In this document: positions 7,356-16,902 of the stretch, piece after piece | How positions within the stretch are numbered: position 1 is the stretch's first letter | Layout: every line of letters starts with the position of its first letter | NCBI RefSeq assembly: GCF_009469605.1 | Contig: NZ_SSXU01000004.1 | Location: 248,001 to 312,000, forward strand | DNA length: 64,000 nt | Origin: Zoogloea sp. 1C4 | GTDB lineage: Bacteria > Pseudomonadota > Gammaproteobacteria > Burkholderiales > Rhodocyclaceae | Direction: 5' to 3' | Notes under the pieces: generated by a model | Told to the model about the DNA's origin: nothing | Databases searched by the model: none | What the model saw: the letters and a program-made list of their open reading frames with translations, nothing else | Translations under genes and position numbers: made by a program

Positions 7356-8174
7356 ATGGCCACTGAAATGTCTTTCGACGTTGGCAACCTCATCACCACC
7401 TACCTCATTCCCCTCGGCTGGAAACTCGCCGGCGCCGTCGCCCTCTGGATCATCGGCGGCTGGCTGATCAACATCATCGGCAACCTGTCCAACCGCGGCA
7501 TGACCCGCCAGAAGGTCGAGCCCACCCTCGTCCGCTACGTCGAGGCCACCCTGCGGGTGGTCATGCGCATCGTGCTGGTCATCGTGATCCTGTCGGTGTT
7601 CGGCATCGAAACCACGAGCTTCGCCGCCCTCATCGCCGCAGCCGGCGTGGCCATCGGCGTGGCGTGGAGCGGCCTGCTCTCCAACTTCGCTGCCGGCGCA
7701 TTCCTGATCATCCTGCGCCCGTTCAAGGTGGGTGATTTCATCAGCGGCGCGGGCGTCACCGGCACCGTCAAGGAAATCGGCCTGTTCGCCACCACCATCG
7801 ACCAGCCCGACAACGTGCGGACGACCATCGGCAACAACAAGCTGTTCTCCGACAACATCGTCAACTACACGCTGAACCCGTCCCGCCGGGTGGACCTGAC
7901 CGCCCAGCTGGCCCACAGCGTGGATCCGAAGCAGGCGATGGAACTCATCCGCGCCCGCATCAAGCAGATCCCCAACGTGCTGACCGACCCGGCGCCGGAT
8001 GTCGAGATCCTCGAGTTCAACGCCGCCGGCACCAAGCTGGTGGTGCGCCCCTATTGCCACAACGACCACTATTGGCAGGTGTATTTCGACACCAACAAGG
8101 CCCTGGCCGAAGTGGGCGGCGCCAACAACTGGCCGATCCCGGCGCCCCATCAGGTGCTGCGTCAGCCCAGCTGA
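7356..8174 (+). CDS. mscS: Small-conductance mechanosensitive channel (MscS family)
   Basis: A 272-residue MscS of near-minimal length. Three transmembrane segments lie at about 14–35, 62–85 and 88–112; the last is the pore helix, leading into SGLLSNFAAGAFLIILRPFKVGDFI, the MscS signature with the Gly/Ala-rich pore and the following beta domain. The C-terminal cytoplasmic cage domain is complete. The start at 7356 is chosen because GGAG lies 6 nt upstream; an ATG 15 bp earlier lacks a ribosome site. It releases solutes on hypo-osmotic shock. It is separated by a shared terminator from the convergent BtuF-like gene. A second, larger MscS-type gene lies at 36793. Confidence 0.93.
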   Translation: MATEMSFDVGNLITTYLIPLGWKLAGAVALWIIGGWLINIIGNLSNRGMTRQKVEPTLVRYVEATLRVVMRIVLVIVILSVFGIETTSFAALIAAAGVAIGVAWSGLLSNFAAGAFLIILRPFKVGDFISGAGVTGTVKEIGLFATTIDQPDNVRTTIGNNKLFSDNIVNYTLNPSRRVDLTAQLAHSVDPKQAMELIRARIKQIPNVLTDPAPDVEILEFNAAGTKLVVRPYCHNDHYWQVYFDTNKALAEVGGANNWPIPAPHQVLRQPS

Positions 8175-8193
8175 TCGCCCCCGGCTTCAGCGC

Positions 8194-8219
8194 AAACGCC
8201 CACTCCGGTGGGCGTTTTT
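8194..8219. terminator. Bidirectional terminator between mscS and the BtuF-like gene
   Basis: The 10-bp stem AAACGCCCAC/GTGGGCGTTT with a TCCG loop is followed by T on the plus strand and preceded by AA on the other, so it can serve both convergent genes. Its right end touches the stop codon of the minus-strand gene. Confidence 0.88.
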
Positions 8220-9046
8220 CATGGCGCGCCGGCCAGCGTGCGGCGCAGCTCGGTGAGATAGCGCAGCCCGGCCACCGCCCGACTGCCGTACCACGAGGCC
8301 ATCTCGCCATCGATCAGCGCCGCCGGACGCCCCGACGCGGCGGCCACCTCGGCCAGATGGCTGTCGCGAAAGCGATAGGGCTCGGACGACAGGAAGACCC
8401 GCGCCACGCCCGCCAGCCACGGCGCATCCCATTCGAAGGCCGGATAGCGCGGCTCGTCGGCCTCGGGAACCGTCTGCCAGCCCACCGCCCCCAGCATCGC
8501 CGAGATGTAGGTGCTGCGCGCCACGGTCATCCATGGCTCGCGCCAGATGAGGTAGAGCACCTTCTCGGCCGGCAGGCTGGCGCCCACGGCCCGCGCGTCG
8601 TCCAGCGCAGCGGCTAGATCGGCGCACAGCCGCTCAGCCTCGGCCTCACGGCCAAAGATGCCACCCAGCAGGCGATACACCGGCAGGTTGTCCTCGGGCG
8701 TGCAGGGGTGGGTGACGATCACATGGGGCACGCAGGCGGCGATCTCCTCGACGCATTCGCGCCGGTTTTCGTCCACATTGACGATCACATGGGTCGGCGC
8801 CAGCTCGCGCAGGCGCGCGAGGTTCACGTCCTTGGTGCCGCCCACCTTGGGGATGGTCTTCAGGGTCGCCCGTGGGTGGATGCAAAAACCTGTCCGCCCG
8901 ACCAGCTGCCCGGCCAGCCCCAGATCGCACACCAGCTCGGTGAGCGAGGGCACCAGCGAGACGATCCGCGCCGGGCCCGAATGGGGCTGGTGGCGATGGC
9001 CGCTTGCGTCCACCAGGAAATCTTCATCATTCTTGTTCTGCATCAT
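8219..9046 (-). CDS. BtuF-like helical-backbone metal/cobalamin receptor, no signal peptide
   Basis: A 275-residue type III periplasmic-binding-protein fold: RIVSLVPSLTELVCDLGLAGQLVGRTGFCIHP at the N-terminus, KVGGTKDVNLARLRELAPTHVIVNVDENR next, and a second lobe with IWREPWMTVARSTYISAML. This matches the cobalamin-binding BtuF group. The N-terminus (MMQNKNDEDFLVDASGH) is charged and has no signal peptide or lipobox, so the mature protein is probably cytosolic, and no ABC permease or ATPase genes accompany it. Cytosolic BtuF-like orphans are seen in other proteobacteria; the ligand is unproven. A B12-dependent mutase occurs elsewhere in the window. Confidence 0.78.
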   Translation of the reverse strand: MMQNKNDEDFLVDASGHRHQPHSGPARIVSLVPSLTELVCDLGLAGQLVGRTGFCIHPRATLKTIPKVGGTKDVNLARLRELAPTHVIVNVDENRRECVEEIAACVPHVIVTHPCTPEDNLPVYRLLGGIFGREAEAERLCADLAAALDDARAVGASLPAEKVLYLIWREPWMTVARSTYISAMLGAVGWQTVPEADEPRYPAFEWDAPWLAGVARVFLSSEPYRFRDSHLAEVAAASGRPAALIDGEMASWYGSRAVAGLRYLTELRRTLAGAP

Positions 9047-9155
9047 CGCGCAAGTATCTCAGGAGCCGCACCGTTATTGGATGGTACGTGGAACAAGCAT
9101 CCGCGCCCGCACTCTCACCTGAAGCAAGCAAACCCTTCCAGCCACGGAGAAGATC

Positions 9156-10271
9156 ATGAAAATCGGCGTTCCCAAGGAAACCAAGAACCATGAACATCGT
9201 GTCGGCCTGACCCCGGGTGCAGTCCGGGAGGTCGTCGCCCATGGCCACCAGGTGTTCGTCGAGACCGGCGCCGGGCTCGGCATCGGCGCCACGGATTCCG
9301 ATTACGAACGCGCCGGCGCCACTATCAGCGCCAGCGGCGCCGAGGTCTTCGAAGCCGCCGAGATGATCGTCAAGGTGAAGGAGCCGCTCCCCGACGAGCA
9401 GGCCCGCCTCAAGCCCCATCACATCCTGTTCACCTACCTGCACCTCGCCCCGGCACCCGAACTCGCCGAGGCGCTGCTTGCCAGCGGCGCCACCGCCATC
9501 GCCTACGAAACCGTCACCGCCCCCGGCGGCGGCCTGCCGCTGCTGGCGCCGATGTCCGAAGTGGCGGGGCGGATGAGCATCCAGGCCGGCGCCGCTGCCC
9601 TCGAAAAATCCCATGGCGGCCGCGGCGTGCTACTGGGCGGAGTGCCCGGCGTGGAGCCGGGCCGGGTCGTCGTGCTGGGCGGCGGCACGGTGGGCAACAA
9701 CGCGGCCCACACGGCCGTCGGCATCGGCGCCGACGTCACCATCGTCGATAAATCCCTGGCCGTGCTGCGCCACCTGGACGAAGTGTATGGCGGCCGGGTA
9801 AAGACCCTCTACGCCACCCGTGACGCCATCGAAAGCGTGCTGCCCCATGCCGATCTGGTGATCGGCGCGGTGCTGATCCCCGGCGCCACCGCACCCAAGC
9901 TGGTCACCCGACCGATGCTGGCCACCATGAAACCCGGTGCGGTGATCGTCGACGTGGCCATCGACCAGGGCGGCTGCATCGAGACATCCCACCCCACCAC
10001 CCACGCCGACCCGACCTTCGTGGTGGATGGCGTGGTGCACTACTGCGTCGCCAACATGCCCGGCGCAGTGGCCCGCACCGCCACCTACGCCCTCAACGCG
10101 GCCACCCTGCCCTACGTGCTGGCGCTGGCCGACAAGGGTTGGAAAGATGCGCTGAAGGACGACGCCGGCCTGCGCGCGGGCCTCAACGTGTGCAACGGCC
10201 ACGTCACCCACCCGATCGTGGCCGATGCGCTGGGCAAGAAGTACCTGCCCGCCATCACCCAGCTCGGCTGA
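9156..10271 (+). CDS. ald: Alanine dehydrogenase
   Basis: A 371-residue NAD-dependent L-alanine dehydrogenase (L-alanine + NAD to pyruvate + ammonia). MKIGVPKETKNHEHRVGLTP is the canonical N-terminus with Arg15; Lys74 lies in VKVKEPL; MSEVAGRMSIQAGA and VVVLGGGTVGNNAAHTAVGIGADVTIVD form the conserved core and Rossmann loop; DQGGCIETSHPTTH carries the catalytic Asp. GGAG lies 7 nt before the ATG. It stands alone, with a 109-bp upstream gap shared with the divergent BtuF-like gene, and ends 9 bp from the convergent SDR gene. No Lrp-type regulator is adjacent. Confidence 0.96.
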   Translation: MKIGVPKETKNHEHRVGLTPGAVREVVAHGHQVFVETGAGLGIGATDSDYERAGATISASGAEVFEAAEMIVKVKEPLPDEQARLKPHHILFTYLHLAPAPELAEALLASGATAIAYETVTAPGGGLPLLAPMSEVAGRMSIQAGAAALEKSHGGRGVLLGGVPGVEPGRVVVLGGGTVGNNAAHTAVGIGADVTIVDKSLAVLRHLDEVYGGRVKTLYATRDAIESVLPHADLVIGAVLIPGATAPKLVTRPMLATMKPGAVIVDVAIDQGGCIETSHPTTHADPTFVVDGVVHYCVANMPGAVARTATYALNAATLPYVLALADKGWKDALKDDAGLRAGLNVCNGHVTHPIVADALGKKYLPAITQLG

Positions 10272-10280
10272 GGGCGCCGG

Positions 10281-11048
10281 CTACAGATCGAGCCCGCGCG
10301 GCTTGCGGCCGGCGCGGGCAAAGACGCGGTCGAACACCGCGTTGGGCAGGAGGCGCAGCAGCCTGGCCACCACGCCCATCTGCCAGGGGATCACCGTGTA
10401 GGTGGTGCCGGCGTCGATGGCCCGCACGAAGCGCCGGGCGGCTTCATCCACCGGCAACATGAAGGGCATCGGGTAGCGGTTCACCGCGGTCATCGGCGTC
10501 TCGATGTAGCCGGGGGCGATGGTCACCACCCGCACGCCGCTGCCGTGGAGCTCGACCCTCAGGCTCTCGAGATAGGCAATCGCCGCGGCCTTGGAGGCGC
10601 TGTAAGCCCCCGCGCCGGGCAGGCCGCGGATGCCCGCCACCGACGCGATGCCCACCAGCCGCCCGCTGCCACGGGCCCGCATGGGTGCCGCGAAGGGCTG
10701 AAAGGTGGCCACCATGCCCAGCACGTTGGTGCGCATCACCCGCTCAAAGGCGGGCAGATCGTCGGCTTCTTCGGTGAGCGTGCCCACCGACACGCCGGCA
10801 TTGGCGATCACCACGTCCGGCAGGCCGATGCGCGCCACGAAATCGGCCGCCGCAGCCTGCAACGCCGGGCCGTCGGCCACATCGACAATGTAGATGGCGT
10901 GCTCGCCGGGCAGGCTCGCCACCAGCGCAGTGAGGGCGTCACGACGCCGGGCTACGAGGCCCAGCACCGCGCCCCGGGCCGCGTAGTGGCGTGCCAGGGC
11001 GGCGCCGATGCCGCTGGAGGCACCGGTGATGAAGACGCGTTCGGTCAC
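10281..11048 (-). CDS. Short-chain dehydrogenase/reductase
   Basis: A 255-residue classical SDR: FITGASSGIGAALARHYA (residues 6–23) is the NAD(P)-binding TGxxxGIG motif, IANAGVS the structural NAG, Ser of GIASVAG, and Tyr–Lys of YSASK the catalytic set. It is the last gene of the argS–SPOR–dsbA–SDR series, 54 bp after dsbA, an order common in betaproteobacteria. The substrate is not known; the C-terminal hydrophobic stretch (VVARLLRLLPNAVFDRVF) is typical of the SDR group often near lipid or quinone metabolism, but this is not decisive. Confidence 0.88.
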   Translation of the reverse strand: MTERVFITGASSGIGAALARHYAARGAVLGLVARRRDALTALVASLPGEHAIYIVDVADGPALQAAAADFVARIGLPDVVIANAGVSVGTLTEEADDLPAFERVMRTNVLGMVATFQPFAAPMRARGSGRLVGIASVAGIRGLPGAGAYSASKAAAIAYLESLRVELHGSGVRVVTIAPGYIETPMTAVNRYPMPFMLPVDEAARRFVRAIDAGTTYTVIPWQMGVVARLLRLLPNAVFDRVFARAGRKPRGLDL

Positions 11049-11102
11049 GGGATGAGAAAGGAAGCACGCCGCCCGGCACGGAAGCCAGGCGGCGTGGCGG
11101 GC

Positions 11103-11747
11103 TTACTTGCGGCCCTGTTCGCTGCGGGCGCGGGCGATCAGCTGATCCGCCACCTTGAGCGCCGCCTCGTGGGAGCCGGCGAGGGAGCCGGAGGTGAAGT
11201 ACTTGCCGTCGATCGCCAGGGTCGGAACGCCGTCGATCTTGTAGTTGCGGGCGATTTCCTCGAAGCGCTTGACGCGCACGTTGGTGGTGAAGCCCCGGTA
11301 CGCGTCGGCGAACTTCTTGGCATCCACACCCTTCTTGACGACCCATTCCTGGGCAGCGGCTTCGGTGTTGAGCGGCAGCTTCTCGGTCTGGACAGCGTCG
11401 AAGATCTGGCCGTGCAGGCGCGGCAGATCGCCAGTGGCGTCGAGCGTCGCGTACAGCCGGGCGAGGCCCACCAGCATCTGCTGGCCCCACATCACCGGGA
11501 TGCGGGTGAACACCACGTCGGACGGCAGCTTCTTGACCCAGGCGTCGAGCACCGGATCGAACGAGCGGCAGTGGGGGCAGCCGTAGTGGAAGAACTCCAG
11601 CACTTCGATCTTCCCCTTGGCCTCGGTGGGCTGGGGCGGCGAAACGAGTTCGAAGCCCTTGCCACTGCCCTGCGACCAGGCGGGCAGACCAAGGCCGCCG
11701 AGGGCTGCGAGGGCGGAGAGCTGTTTGAGGACGTCACGACGCTGCAT
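11103..11747 (-). CDS. dsbA: Periplasmic thiol:disulfide oxidoreductase DsbA
   Basis: A 214-residue exported thioredoxin-fold oxidase. MQRRDVLKQLSALAALGGLGLPAWSQG is a twin-arginine-like but short signal peptide with a probable cut after WSQ. The active site CPHC occurs in FFHYGCPHCRSFDP, and the cis-Pro loop is in KIDGVPTLAIDGKY. It introduces disulfides into periplasmic proteins. It is preceded by AGGAG and follows the SPOR-domain gene by 27 bp, in an operon that starts with argS. Confidence 0.95.
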   Translation of the reverse strand: MQRRDVLKQLSALAALGGLGLPAWSQGSGKGFELVSPPQPTEAKGKIEVLEFFHYGCPHCRSFDPVLDAWVKKLPSDVVFTRIPVMWGQQMLVGLARLYATLDATGDLPRLHGQIFDAVQTEKLPLNTEAAAQEWVVKKGVDAKKFADAYRGFTTNVRVKRFEEIARNYKIDGVPTLAIDGKYFTSGSLAGSHEAALKVADQLIARARSEQGRK

Positions 11748-11774
11748 TAGGGTTTCTCCTTCGATCCAAAGGAC

Positions 11775-12548
11775 TCATTGAGCGGCGGTGGCCGGCTTTG
11801 GTTCCTTGGGTTTGATCTTCACGATGGCGGTGGTGATGCCGTTGGCGGTGAGGTTGTCCCGCGCCTTGGTCATCACGTCCTGCCCGAGGTAGGGGCCGGT
11901 GCGTACGCGGTGCATCGTGCCTTTATCGGGCACTTCGATCTTCTGGACGCTGGCCTCCACCCCCATCAACGCAAGACGCGCCTTCAGGTTGTCCGCTTCG
12001 GACGGGTCTTCGAAGGCGCCGGCCTGCAGGTAGAACTTCTCGGGCGCGGGGGCCGGCTTGTCGAGCAGCGCCGCCTCGGCCTTGGCGCGCTCGGCGCTGT
12101 CCATGCCTTCGGTGGACTTGGTCTTGTCGGCCTTGGCGGTGTCGGTGGTGGCGGCCTTGTCGGCTTTGTCGGACTTGTCCTTGGCGGGCTTGTCGGTCTT
12201 CACGACCTCGGTGGTTTCCTCGGGCTTGGTGGGCGCCGGCAGCGCATCCGAACCCTTGGGCAGCACGTTGTAGAAATCGAAGCGGGGCTTCTCGACAGGC
12301 TTGTCGCCGGCCTTGCCGGGCAGCGCGATGGGCTCGCCGCCCTGGGGCTTGGCCGGCGGCGCGACGACCGTCCGCTCGTCAGCAGGCTTGGGCTTGCTGA
12401 AGGGCGACGAGGCGGTGAAATACAGCGCGATCCCGGCAGCCACCAGGGCCCCCAGGATCAGGCCGACAAAAATGCCGACAAGGGTGCCGCCACGGCTGCC
12501 CGATTTGGGCTTCCTGGCTTGAGGACGTGGCTTGAGATCGCGACTCAT
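11775..12548 (-). CDS. SPOR-domain inner-membrane protein
   Basis: A 257-residue type II membrane protein: a basic cytoplasmic start (about residues 1–22), one transmembrane helix (GTLVGIFVGLILGALVAAGI, about 20–43), a long Lys/Pro/Asp-rich linker, and a C-terminal SPOR domain (about 168–245: FYLQAGAFEDPSEADNLKARL, GTMHRVRTGPY). SPOR domains bind denuded peptidoglycan at the septum, so the protein is FtsN-like, although FtsN identity is not proven. It lies between argS (18 bp) and dsbA (27 bp), the standard arrangement in this bacterial class. Confidence 0.92.
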   Translation of the reverse strand: MSRDLKPRPQARKPKSGSRGGTLVGIFVGLILGALVAAGIALYFTASSPFSKPKPADERTVVAPPAKPQGGEPIALPGKAGDKPVEKPRFDFYNVLPKGSDALPAPTKPEETTEVVKTDKPAKDKSDKADKAATTDTAKADKTKSTEGMDSAERAKAEAALLDKPAPAPEKFYLQAGAFEDPSEADNLKARLALMGVEASVQKIEVPDKGTMHRVRTGPYLGQDVMTKARDNLTANGITTAIVKIKPKEPKPATAAQ

Positions 12549-12566
12549 GGATGGAGAAGTCCGGGA

Positions 12567-14300
12567 TTACATCGAATCGGGAGCAGAAACGCCAAGCAGC
12601 GCGAGGCCGTTGCGGATCACCTGACGCACCGCGGCGGCCAGGGCCAGACGGGCCAGCTTGAGCCCCTCGTCGTCCACCAGCATCCGTTCGGCGTTGTAGT
12701 AGCTGTGGAACTCGCCGGCCAGATCCTTCAGGTAGAAGGCGATCTGGTGCGGCGCGTAGTCGGACGCGGCGCTCTGGACGACTTCCGGGAAGGCGGTGAG
12801 GCGGGCGCACAGGGCGAGTTCGCGCTCGTTGTCGAGACGGCCCAGATCGGCTTCGGTCAGATCGGCGAGCACGCCGTTCCACTGGCCAAGCACCGAGCAC
12901 AGGCGGGCGTGGGCGTACTGGATGTAGTACACCGGGTTCTCGTTGCTCTGGCTCTTGGCGAGGTCGAGGTCGAAATCCAGATGCTGGTCGGCCTTGCGCA
13001 GCACGTAGAAGAAGCGGCAGGCGTCGTTGCCCACTTCGTTGCGCAGCTCGCGCAGGGTGACGAACTCGCCGGAGCGGGTGGACATGGCCGCCTTCTGGCC
13101 GTCGCGGTAGAGCACCGCAAACTGCACCAGCGCCACGTCGAGCTTCTCGGGCGGCAGGCCCAGCGCGGTGAGCGCGCCCTTCACGCGGGGGATGTAGCCG
13201 TGGTGGTCGGCGCCCCAGATGTCGATGATGCGGTCGAAGCCACGCTCGTACTTGTTGGCGTGGTAGGCGATGTCGGAGGCGAAATAGGTGTAGAGGCCGT
13301 TCTCGCGCTGGACGACGCGGTCCTTCTCGTCGCCGAAGGCGGTGGAGCGGAACCACTTGGCGCCGTCCTGTTCGTAGAGGTGACCGCGGGCTTCGAGCTC
13401 GGCCACGGCCTTCTCGACGAGGCCGGTGTCGAACAGCGAGCGCTCCGAGAACCACATGTCGAAGGTGACGCCGAACTCCTTGAGATCCTCGCGGCCGTCG
13501 CCGAGCTGCTCGTTGAGCGCAAAACCATGCACCCAGGCGTAATCGGGCCCGAGCAGGCGCTTGGCGTTGGCGATCAGCGCATCCAGGTGGCCTTCCTTGT
13601 CGGCCTCGACCGACGGGGCACCGGCCAGCACATCGGCGGCGGAAACCTGGGCGAAGCGGTCGGCGTGGCCGGTCTTGATCTGGGCCGCCATGTCCTTCAC
13701 GTAGTCGCCCTGGTAGGCGTTTGGCGGGAAGGCGATGGCGATGCCGAAGAGATCGAGGTAACGCAGCCAGGTGGACAGCGCGAGGATGTCCATCTGCCGG
13801 CCGGCGTCATTGATGTAGTACTCGCGGGTCACGTCGAAGCCGGCGAAATCCAGCACGTCGGCGAGCGACGCGCCATAGGCGGCGCCACGGCCGTGGCCCA
13901 CGTGGAGCGGGCCGGTGGGGTTGGCCGACACGAACTCGACCTGCACCTTCACGCCGGCCTTCACGCCGCGGCCGAAGGCCTCACCGGCGCCCAGCACCGC
14001 GGCAACCACCGCCGTCTTGGCGTCGGAAGCGAGGGTGAAGTTGATGAAGCCGGCGCCCGCCACTTCGGTCTTGGCGACCAGCGGCGACTTGGGCAGCTCA
14101 GCCATCAGCAGGGCGGCGAGTTCGCGGGGATTGCGCTTCAGCGGCTTGGCCAGTTGCAGCGCCAGGTTGCTCGCAAAATCCCCGTGACCGGCCTGCTTGG
14201 GCCGCTCGAGGTTGATCGGGGTTTCGGCCTGGTCGGGCGCCACACTGATGAGGGCGGCACGCAGGAGGTCGGCAAGCTGGGTTTTCGGATCGGCGCTCAT
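12567..14300 (-). CDS. argS: Arginyl-tRNA synthetase
   Basis: A 577-residue class I synthetase. The N-terminal Add-1 domain begins [23 protein letters not shown] is the HIGH motif in [20 protein letters not shown]; the Rossmann catalytic core follows; KAAMSTRSG is the degenerate KMSKS region; the DALR anticodon-binding domain ends [15 protein letters not shown]. The ATG at 14300 matches the family start; an in-frame GTG 24 bp earlier is possible. It heads the leftward operon and is divergent from the exported orphan gene. Confidence 0.97.
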   Translation of the reverse strand: MSADPKTQLADLLRAALISVAPDQAETPINLERPKQAGHGDFASNLALQLAKPLKRNPRELAALLMAELPKSPLVAKTEVAGAGFINFTLASDAKTAVVAAVLGAGEAFGRGVKAGVKVQVEFVSANPTGPLHVGHGRGAAYGASLADVLDFAGFDVTREYYINDAGRQMDILALSTWLRYLDLFGIAIAFPPNAYQGDYVKDMAAQIKTGHADRFAQVSAADVLAGAPSVEADKEGHLDALIANAKRLLGPDYAWVHGFALNEQLGDGREDLKEFGVTFDMWFSERSLFDTGLVEKAVAELEARGHLYEQDGAKWFRSTAFGDEKDRVVQRENGLYTYFASDIAYHANKYERGFDRIIDIWGADHHGYIPRVKGALTALGLPPEKLDVALVQFAVLYRDGQKAAMSTRSGEFVTLRELRNEVGNDACRFFYVLRKADQHLDFDLDLAKSQSNENPVYYIQYAHARLCSVLGQWNGVLADLTEADLGRLDNERELALCARLTAFPEVVQSAASDYAPHQIAFYLKDLAGEFHSYYNAERMLVDDEGLKLARLALAAAVRQVIRNGLALLGVSAPDSM

Positions 14301-14422
14301 GGCAAATACTGCGACTAAAAGCACAGGATTATATCCAAGCGCCGGGCGTCCCGCCTGTCGTGCAAACTTTCGTGCGAATTAAGCCCGCCGACAAAGCGCT
14401 TGCTACGTGGCAAACTTGCCTC

Positions 14423-15064
14423 GTGAGCACTTTTTTCCGTCGTCTTCCGGTCCGCTTCGCGGCTTTCGCCGCCAGCCTGCTGCTGGCGACGGGCGCCGCT
14501 GCCGACGCGCCCACCCTCGACTGGCGCGTGCCGCTGCCGGCCGGCCAGGGCTGGCGGATCATCGACCTGCGCGAAGGCAACGGCATCCGCCATGAAGAAT
14601 ACGTGCCCCGCGGCCAGGGCATCGAGGACTACCGCGACCGCCTGCTCGTCCAGCGCTTTGGCGCCCAGGAGATGAGCCCCGAGGCCTACCTCGGCCACAT
14701 CGCCGCCGGCCTGGCCCGGCACTGCCCGGAGTTCACCACCAGCGGCCTCGTCACCGGTGCCCGCGACGGCCTCGGCCATTCCACCCGCACCGCCTACTGC
14801 AGCCGCTTCGGCGACCGGCCCTATGGTTATGTGGTGGCCCAGAAGGCCATCCGCGACGGCGACTTTCTTTTCGTGGTCGAGCGGGAATGGCGCCTGCCGC
14901 CGTTCTCCATCGATCCCGACGGCACGGTCAGCTTCGGCACCGCCGACGAAGCCGTGAAGCGCGACATCCGCAGCACCGTGCGCTGGCTCACCGAGCAGGT
15001 CCATCCGATCGCCCCGCCGCCCGCGCCAGCCCCTGCGCCGGCGCGTCCCCGCATCAGGCGCTGA
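14423..15064 (+). CDS. Exported protein of unknown function
   Basis: About 213 residues from the GTG start. [27 protein letters not shown] is a good Sec signal peptide, with cleavage expected after GAAA–DA. An in-frame ATG at 14360 would add an unlikely 21-residue extension before the signal. The mature domain has two cysteines (CPEF and YCSRF) that could form a disulfide in the periplasm, and ends in a Pro/Ala-rich tail ([16 protein letters not shown]). I do not recognise the family. It lies 70 bp upstream of ubiB and may be co-transcribed with it. Confidence 0.75.
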   Translation: MSTFFRRLPVRFAAFAASLLLATGAAADAPTLDWRVPLPAGQGWRIIDLREGNGIRHEEYVPRGQGIEDYRDRLLVQRFGAQEMSPEAYLGHIAAGLARHCPEFTTSGLVTGARDGLGHSTRTAYCSRFGDRPYGYVVAQKAIRDGDFLFVVEREWRLPPFSIDPDGTVSFGTADEAVKRDIRSTVRWLTEQVHPIAPPPAPAPAPARPRIRR

Positions 15065-15134
15065 AGCCCCCGCCCACGCTTCCGCCGGCCCGGCTTTCGG
15101 GGCACAATCCGCGTTTTCCTTTTCACCTGCCGCC

Positions 15135-16673
15135 GTGCGCCTCTTCCGACTCGTCAAGATCGTCTCCGTCAGCCTGAAATACGGCCTCGACCAGATGATC
15201 CTCTCCAGCGAGCCGACCGGCCGGCTGGCCTGGCTGGCGCGCCTGTCCCGCTTCGGCCGCCGCTTCGACGAGCCCTCGGGCGCCCGCCTGCGCCAGGCCC
15301 TCGAATCCCTCGGCCCGATCTTCGTCAAGTTCGGCCAGATGCTGTCCACCCGGCGCGACCTGCTGCCGCCAGCCATCGCCGAAGAGCTCGCCCGCCTGCA
15401 GGACCGCGTCCCCCCCTTTTCCAGCGACGAAGCCCTGGCCCAGCTCGAAGCCGCCTACGGCAAGCACGCCGACGAGGTGTTCGCCCGCTTCGAGCGCGAA
15501 CCCATTGCCTCGGCCTCCATCGCGCAAGTGCATTTTGCCGAGTTGCCCGACGGCACCGAGGTCGCCGTCAAGATCCTGCGCCCCGGCATCGCGCCGGTGA
15601 TCGCCCACGATCTGGCCCTGCTCGACGCCGCCGCGACCATCCTCGAAAAAATCTGGCCCGAAGGCCGCCGCCTCAAGCCGCGGGAAGTCGTCGCCGAGTT
15701 CTCCAAGTATCTGCGCGACGAGCTCGACCTGATGCGCGAGGCCGCCAACTGCTCGCAGCTGCGGCGCAACTTCAAGGATTCGGAACTGCTGGTGGTGCCC
15801 GAAGTGCACTGGGACTGGTGCACCACCAACGTGATGGTGATGGAGCGGATGAAGGGCATCCCCATCTCCCAGCTCGACACCCTGCGCAAGGCCGGCATCG
15901 ATCTCAAGGCGCTGTCCCGCGCCGGCGTCGAGATCTTCTTCACCCAGGTGTTCCGCGACGGCTTCTTCCATGCCGACATGCACCCGGGCAACATCTTCGT
16001 CGCCACCGAAGGCGCCACCCGCGGGCGCTACATCGCGCTGGATTTCGGCATCATCGGCACCCTCAACGACACCGACAAAAAATACCTCGCCACCAACTTC
16101 CTGGCCTTCTTCCAGCGGGATTACCGACGCGTGGCGCTGGCCCACATCGAGGCCGGCTGGGTGCCCGCCCACACCCGCGCCGACGAGTTCGAAGGCGCGA
16201 TCCGCGCGGTGTGCGAGCCCATCTTCGACCGCCCGCTCAAGGACATCTCCTTCGGCAAGACACTGCTGCGGCTCTTCCAGACCGCCCGCCGCTTCGAGAT
16301 GGAAGTCCAGCCCCAGCTGGTGCTGCTGCAGAAGACGCTGCTCAACATCGAGGGCCTCGGCCGCCAGCTCGACCCGGACCTCGATCTGTGGAAGACCGCC
16401 AAGCCCTTCCTCGAACGCTGGATGAACGACCAGATCGGCTGGCGCGCCCTCGTTCGCCACATGAAGGACGAAGCCCCAGCCTGGGCCGCCACCCTGCCCC
16501 AGCTGCCGCGCCTCGTGCATCAGGCGCTGGCCTCCGAGAAGCGCGACGACGCGGCCCGCGCCGAGATCGCCCGCCTCGCCGCCGCCAACACCCGCCAGCG
16601 CCGGTGGCTCGTCGGTGCCGGCGTGGCGCTCGCCGCCCTGGCCGCCTTCGAGGCCTGGCGCTGGCTCGCCTGA
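15135..16673 (+). CDS. ubiB: Ubiquinone biosynthesis ATPase/kinase-like protein UbiB
   Basis: A 512-residue ABC1/UbiB atypical kinase. [14 protein letters not shown] is the KxGQ motif, [25 protein letters not shown] contains the Ala-rich nucleotide loop and catalytic Lys, HADMHPGN the kinase-like catalytic loop and LDFGIIG the metal-binding DFG. The C-terminus ([20 protein letters not shown]) gives the membrane anchor. UbiB is needed for ubiquinone assembly, probably extracting lipid intermediates. The GTG at 15135 fits the family start. The usual ubiE/ubiJ partners are not adjacent here. Confidence 0.95.
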   Translation: MRLFRLVKIVSVSLKYGLDQMILSSEPTGRLAWLARLSRFGRRFDEPSGARLRQALESLGPIFVKFGQMLSTRRDLLPPAIAEELARLQDRVPPFSSDEALAQLEAAYGKHADEVFARFEREPIASASIAQVHFAELPDGTEVAVKILRPGIAPVIAHDLALLDAAATILEKIWPEGRRLKPREVVAEFSKYLRDELDLMREAANCSQLRRNFKDSELLVVPEVHWDWCTTNVMVMERMKGIPISQLDTLRKAGIDLKALSRAGVEIFFTQVFRDGFFHADMHPGNIFVATEGATRGRYIALDFGIIGTLNDTDKKYLATNFLAFFQRDYRRVALAHIEAGWVPAHTRADEFEGAIRAVCEPIFDRPLKDISFGKTLLRLFQTARRFEMEVQPQLVLLQKTLLNIEGLGRQLDPDLDLWKTAKPFLERWMNDQIGWRALVRHMKDEAPAWAATLPQLPRLVHQALASEKRDDAARAEIARLAAANTRQRRWLVGAGVALAALAAFEAWRWLA

Positions 16674-16902
16674 CAATTTCTGTCTCGCCGCCCGATCCTC
16701 CAGCAACCGCAACAATCGGGCCGCTACCATCCACTTCGTCAAACCGCCGGCCGCCCGCGTGATGCCCTCACCCGGCGGCCATTCGATCTTGCCCGGCGCC
16801 CGCGGCGCCACCGGGCCATCGCCAGGTCTCCCCGGCCGGCGCTGAACAAACGCCCGCCGGCGCGCTCAAACCAGCATCGAACGCCGCCCTCGAAGGAAGA
16901 CC

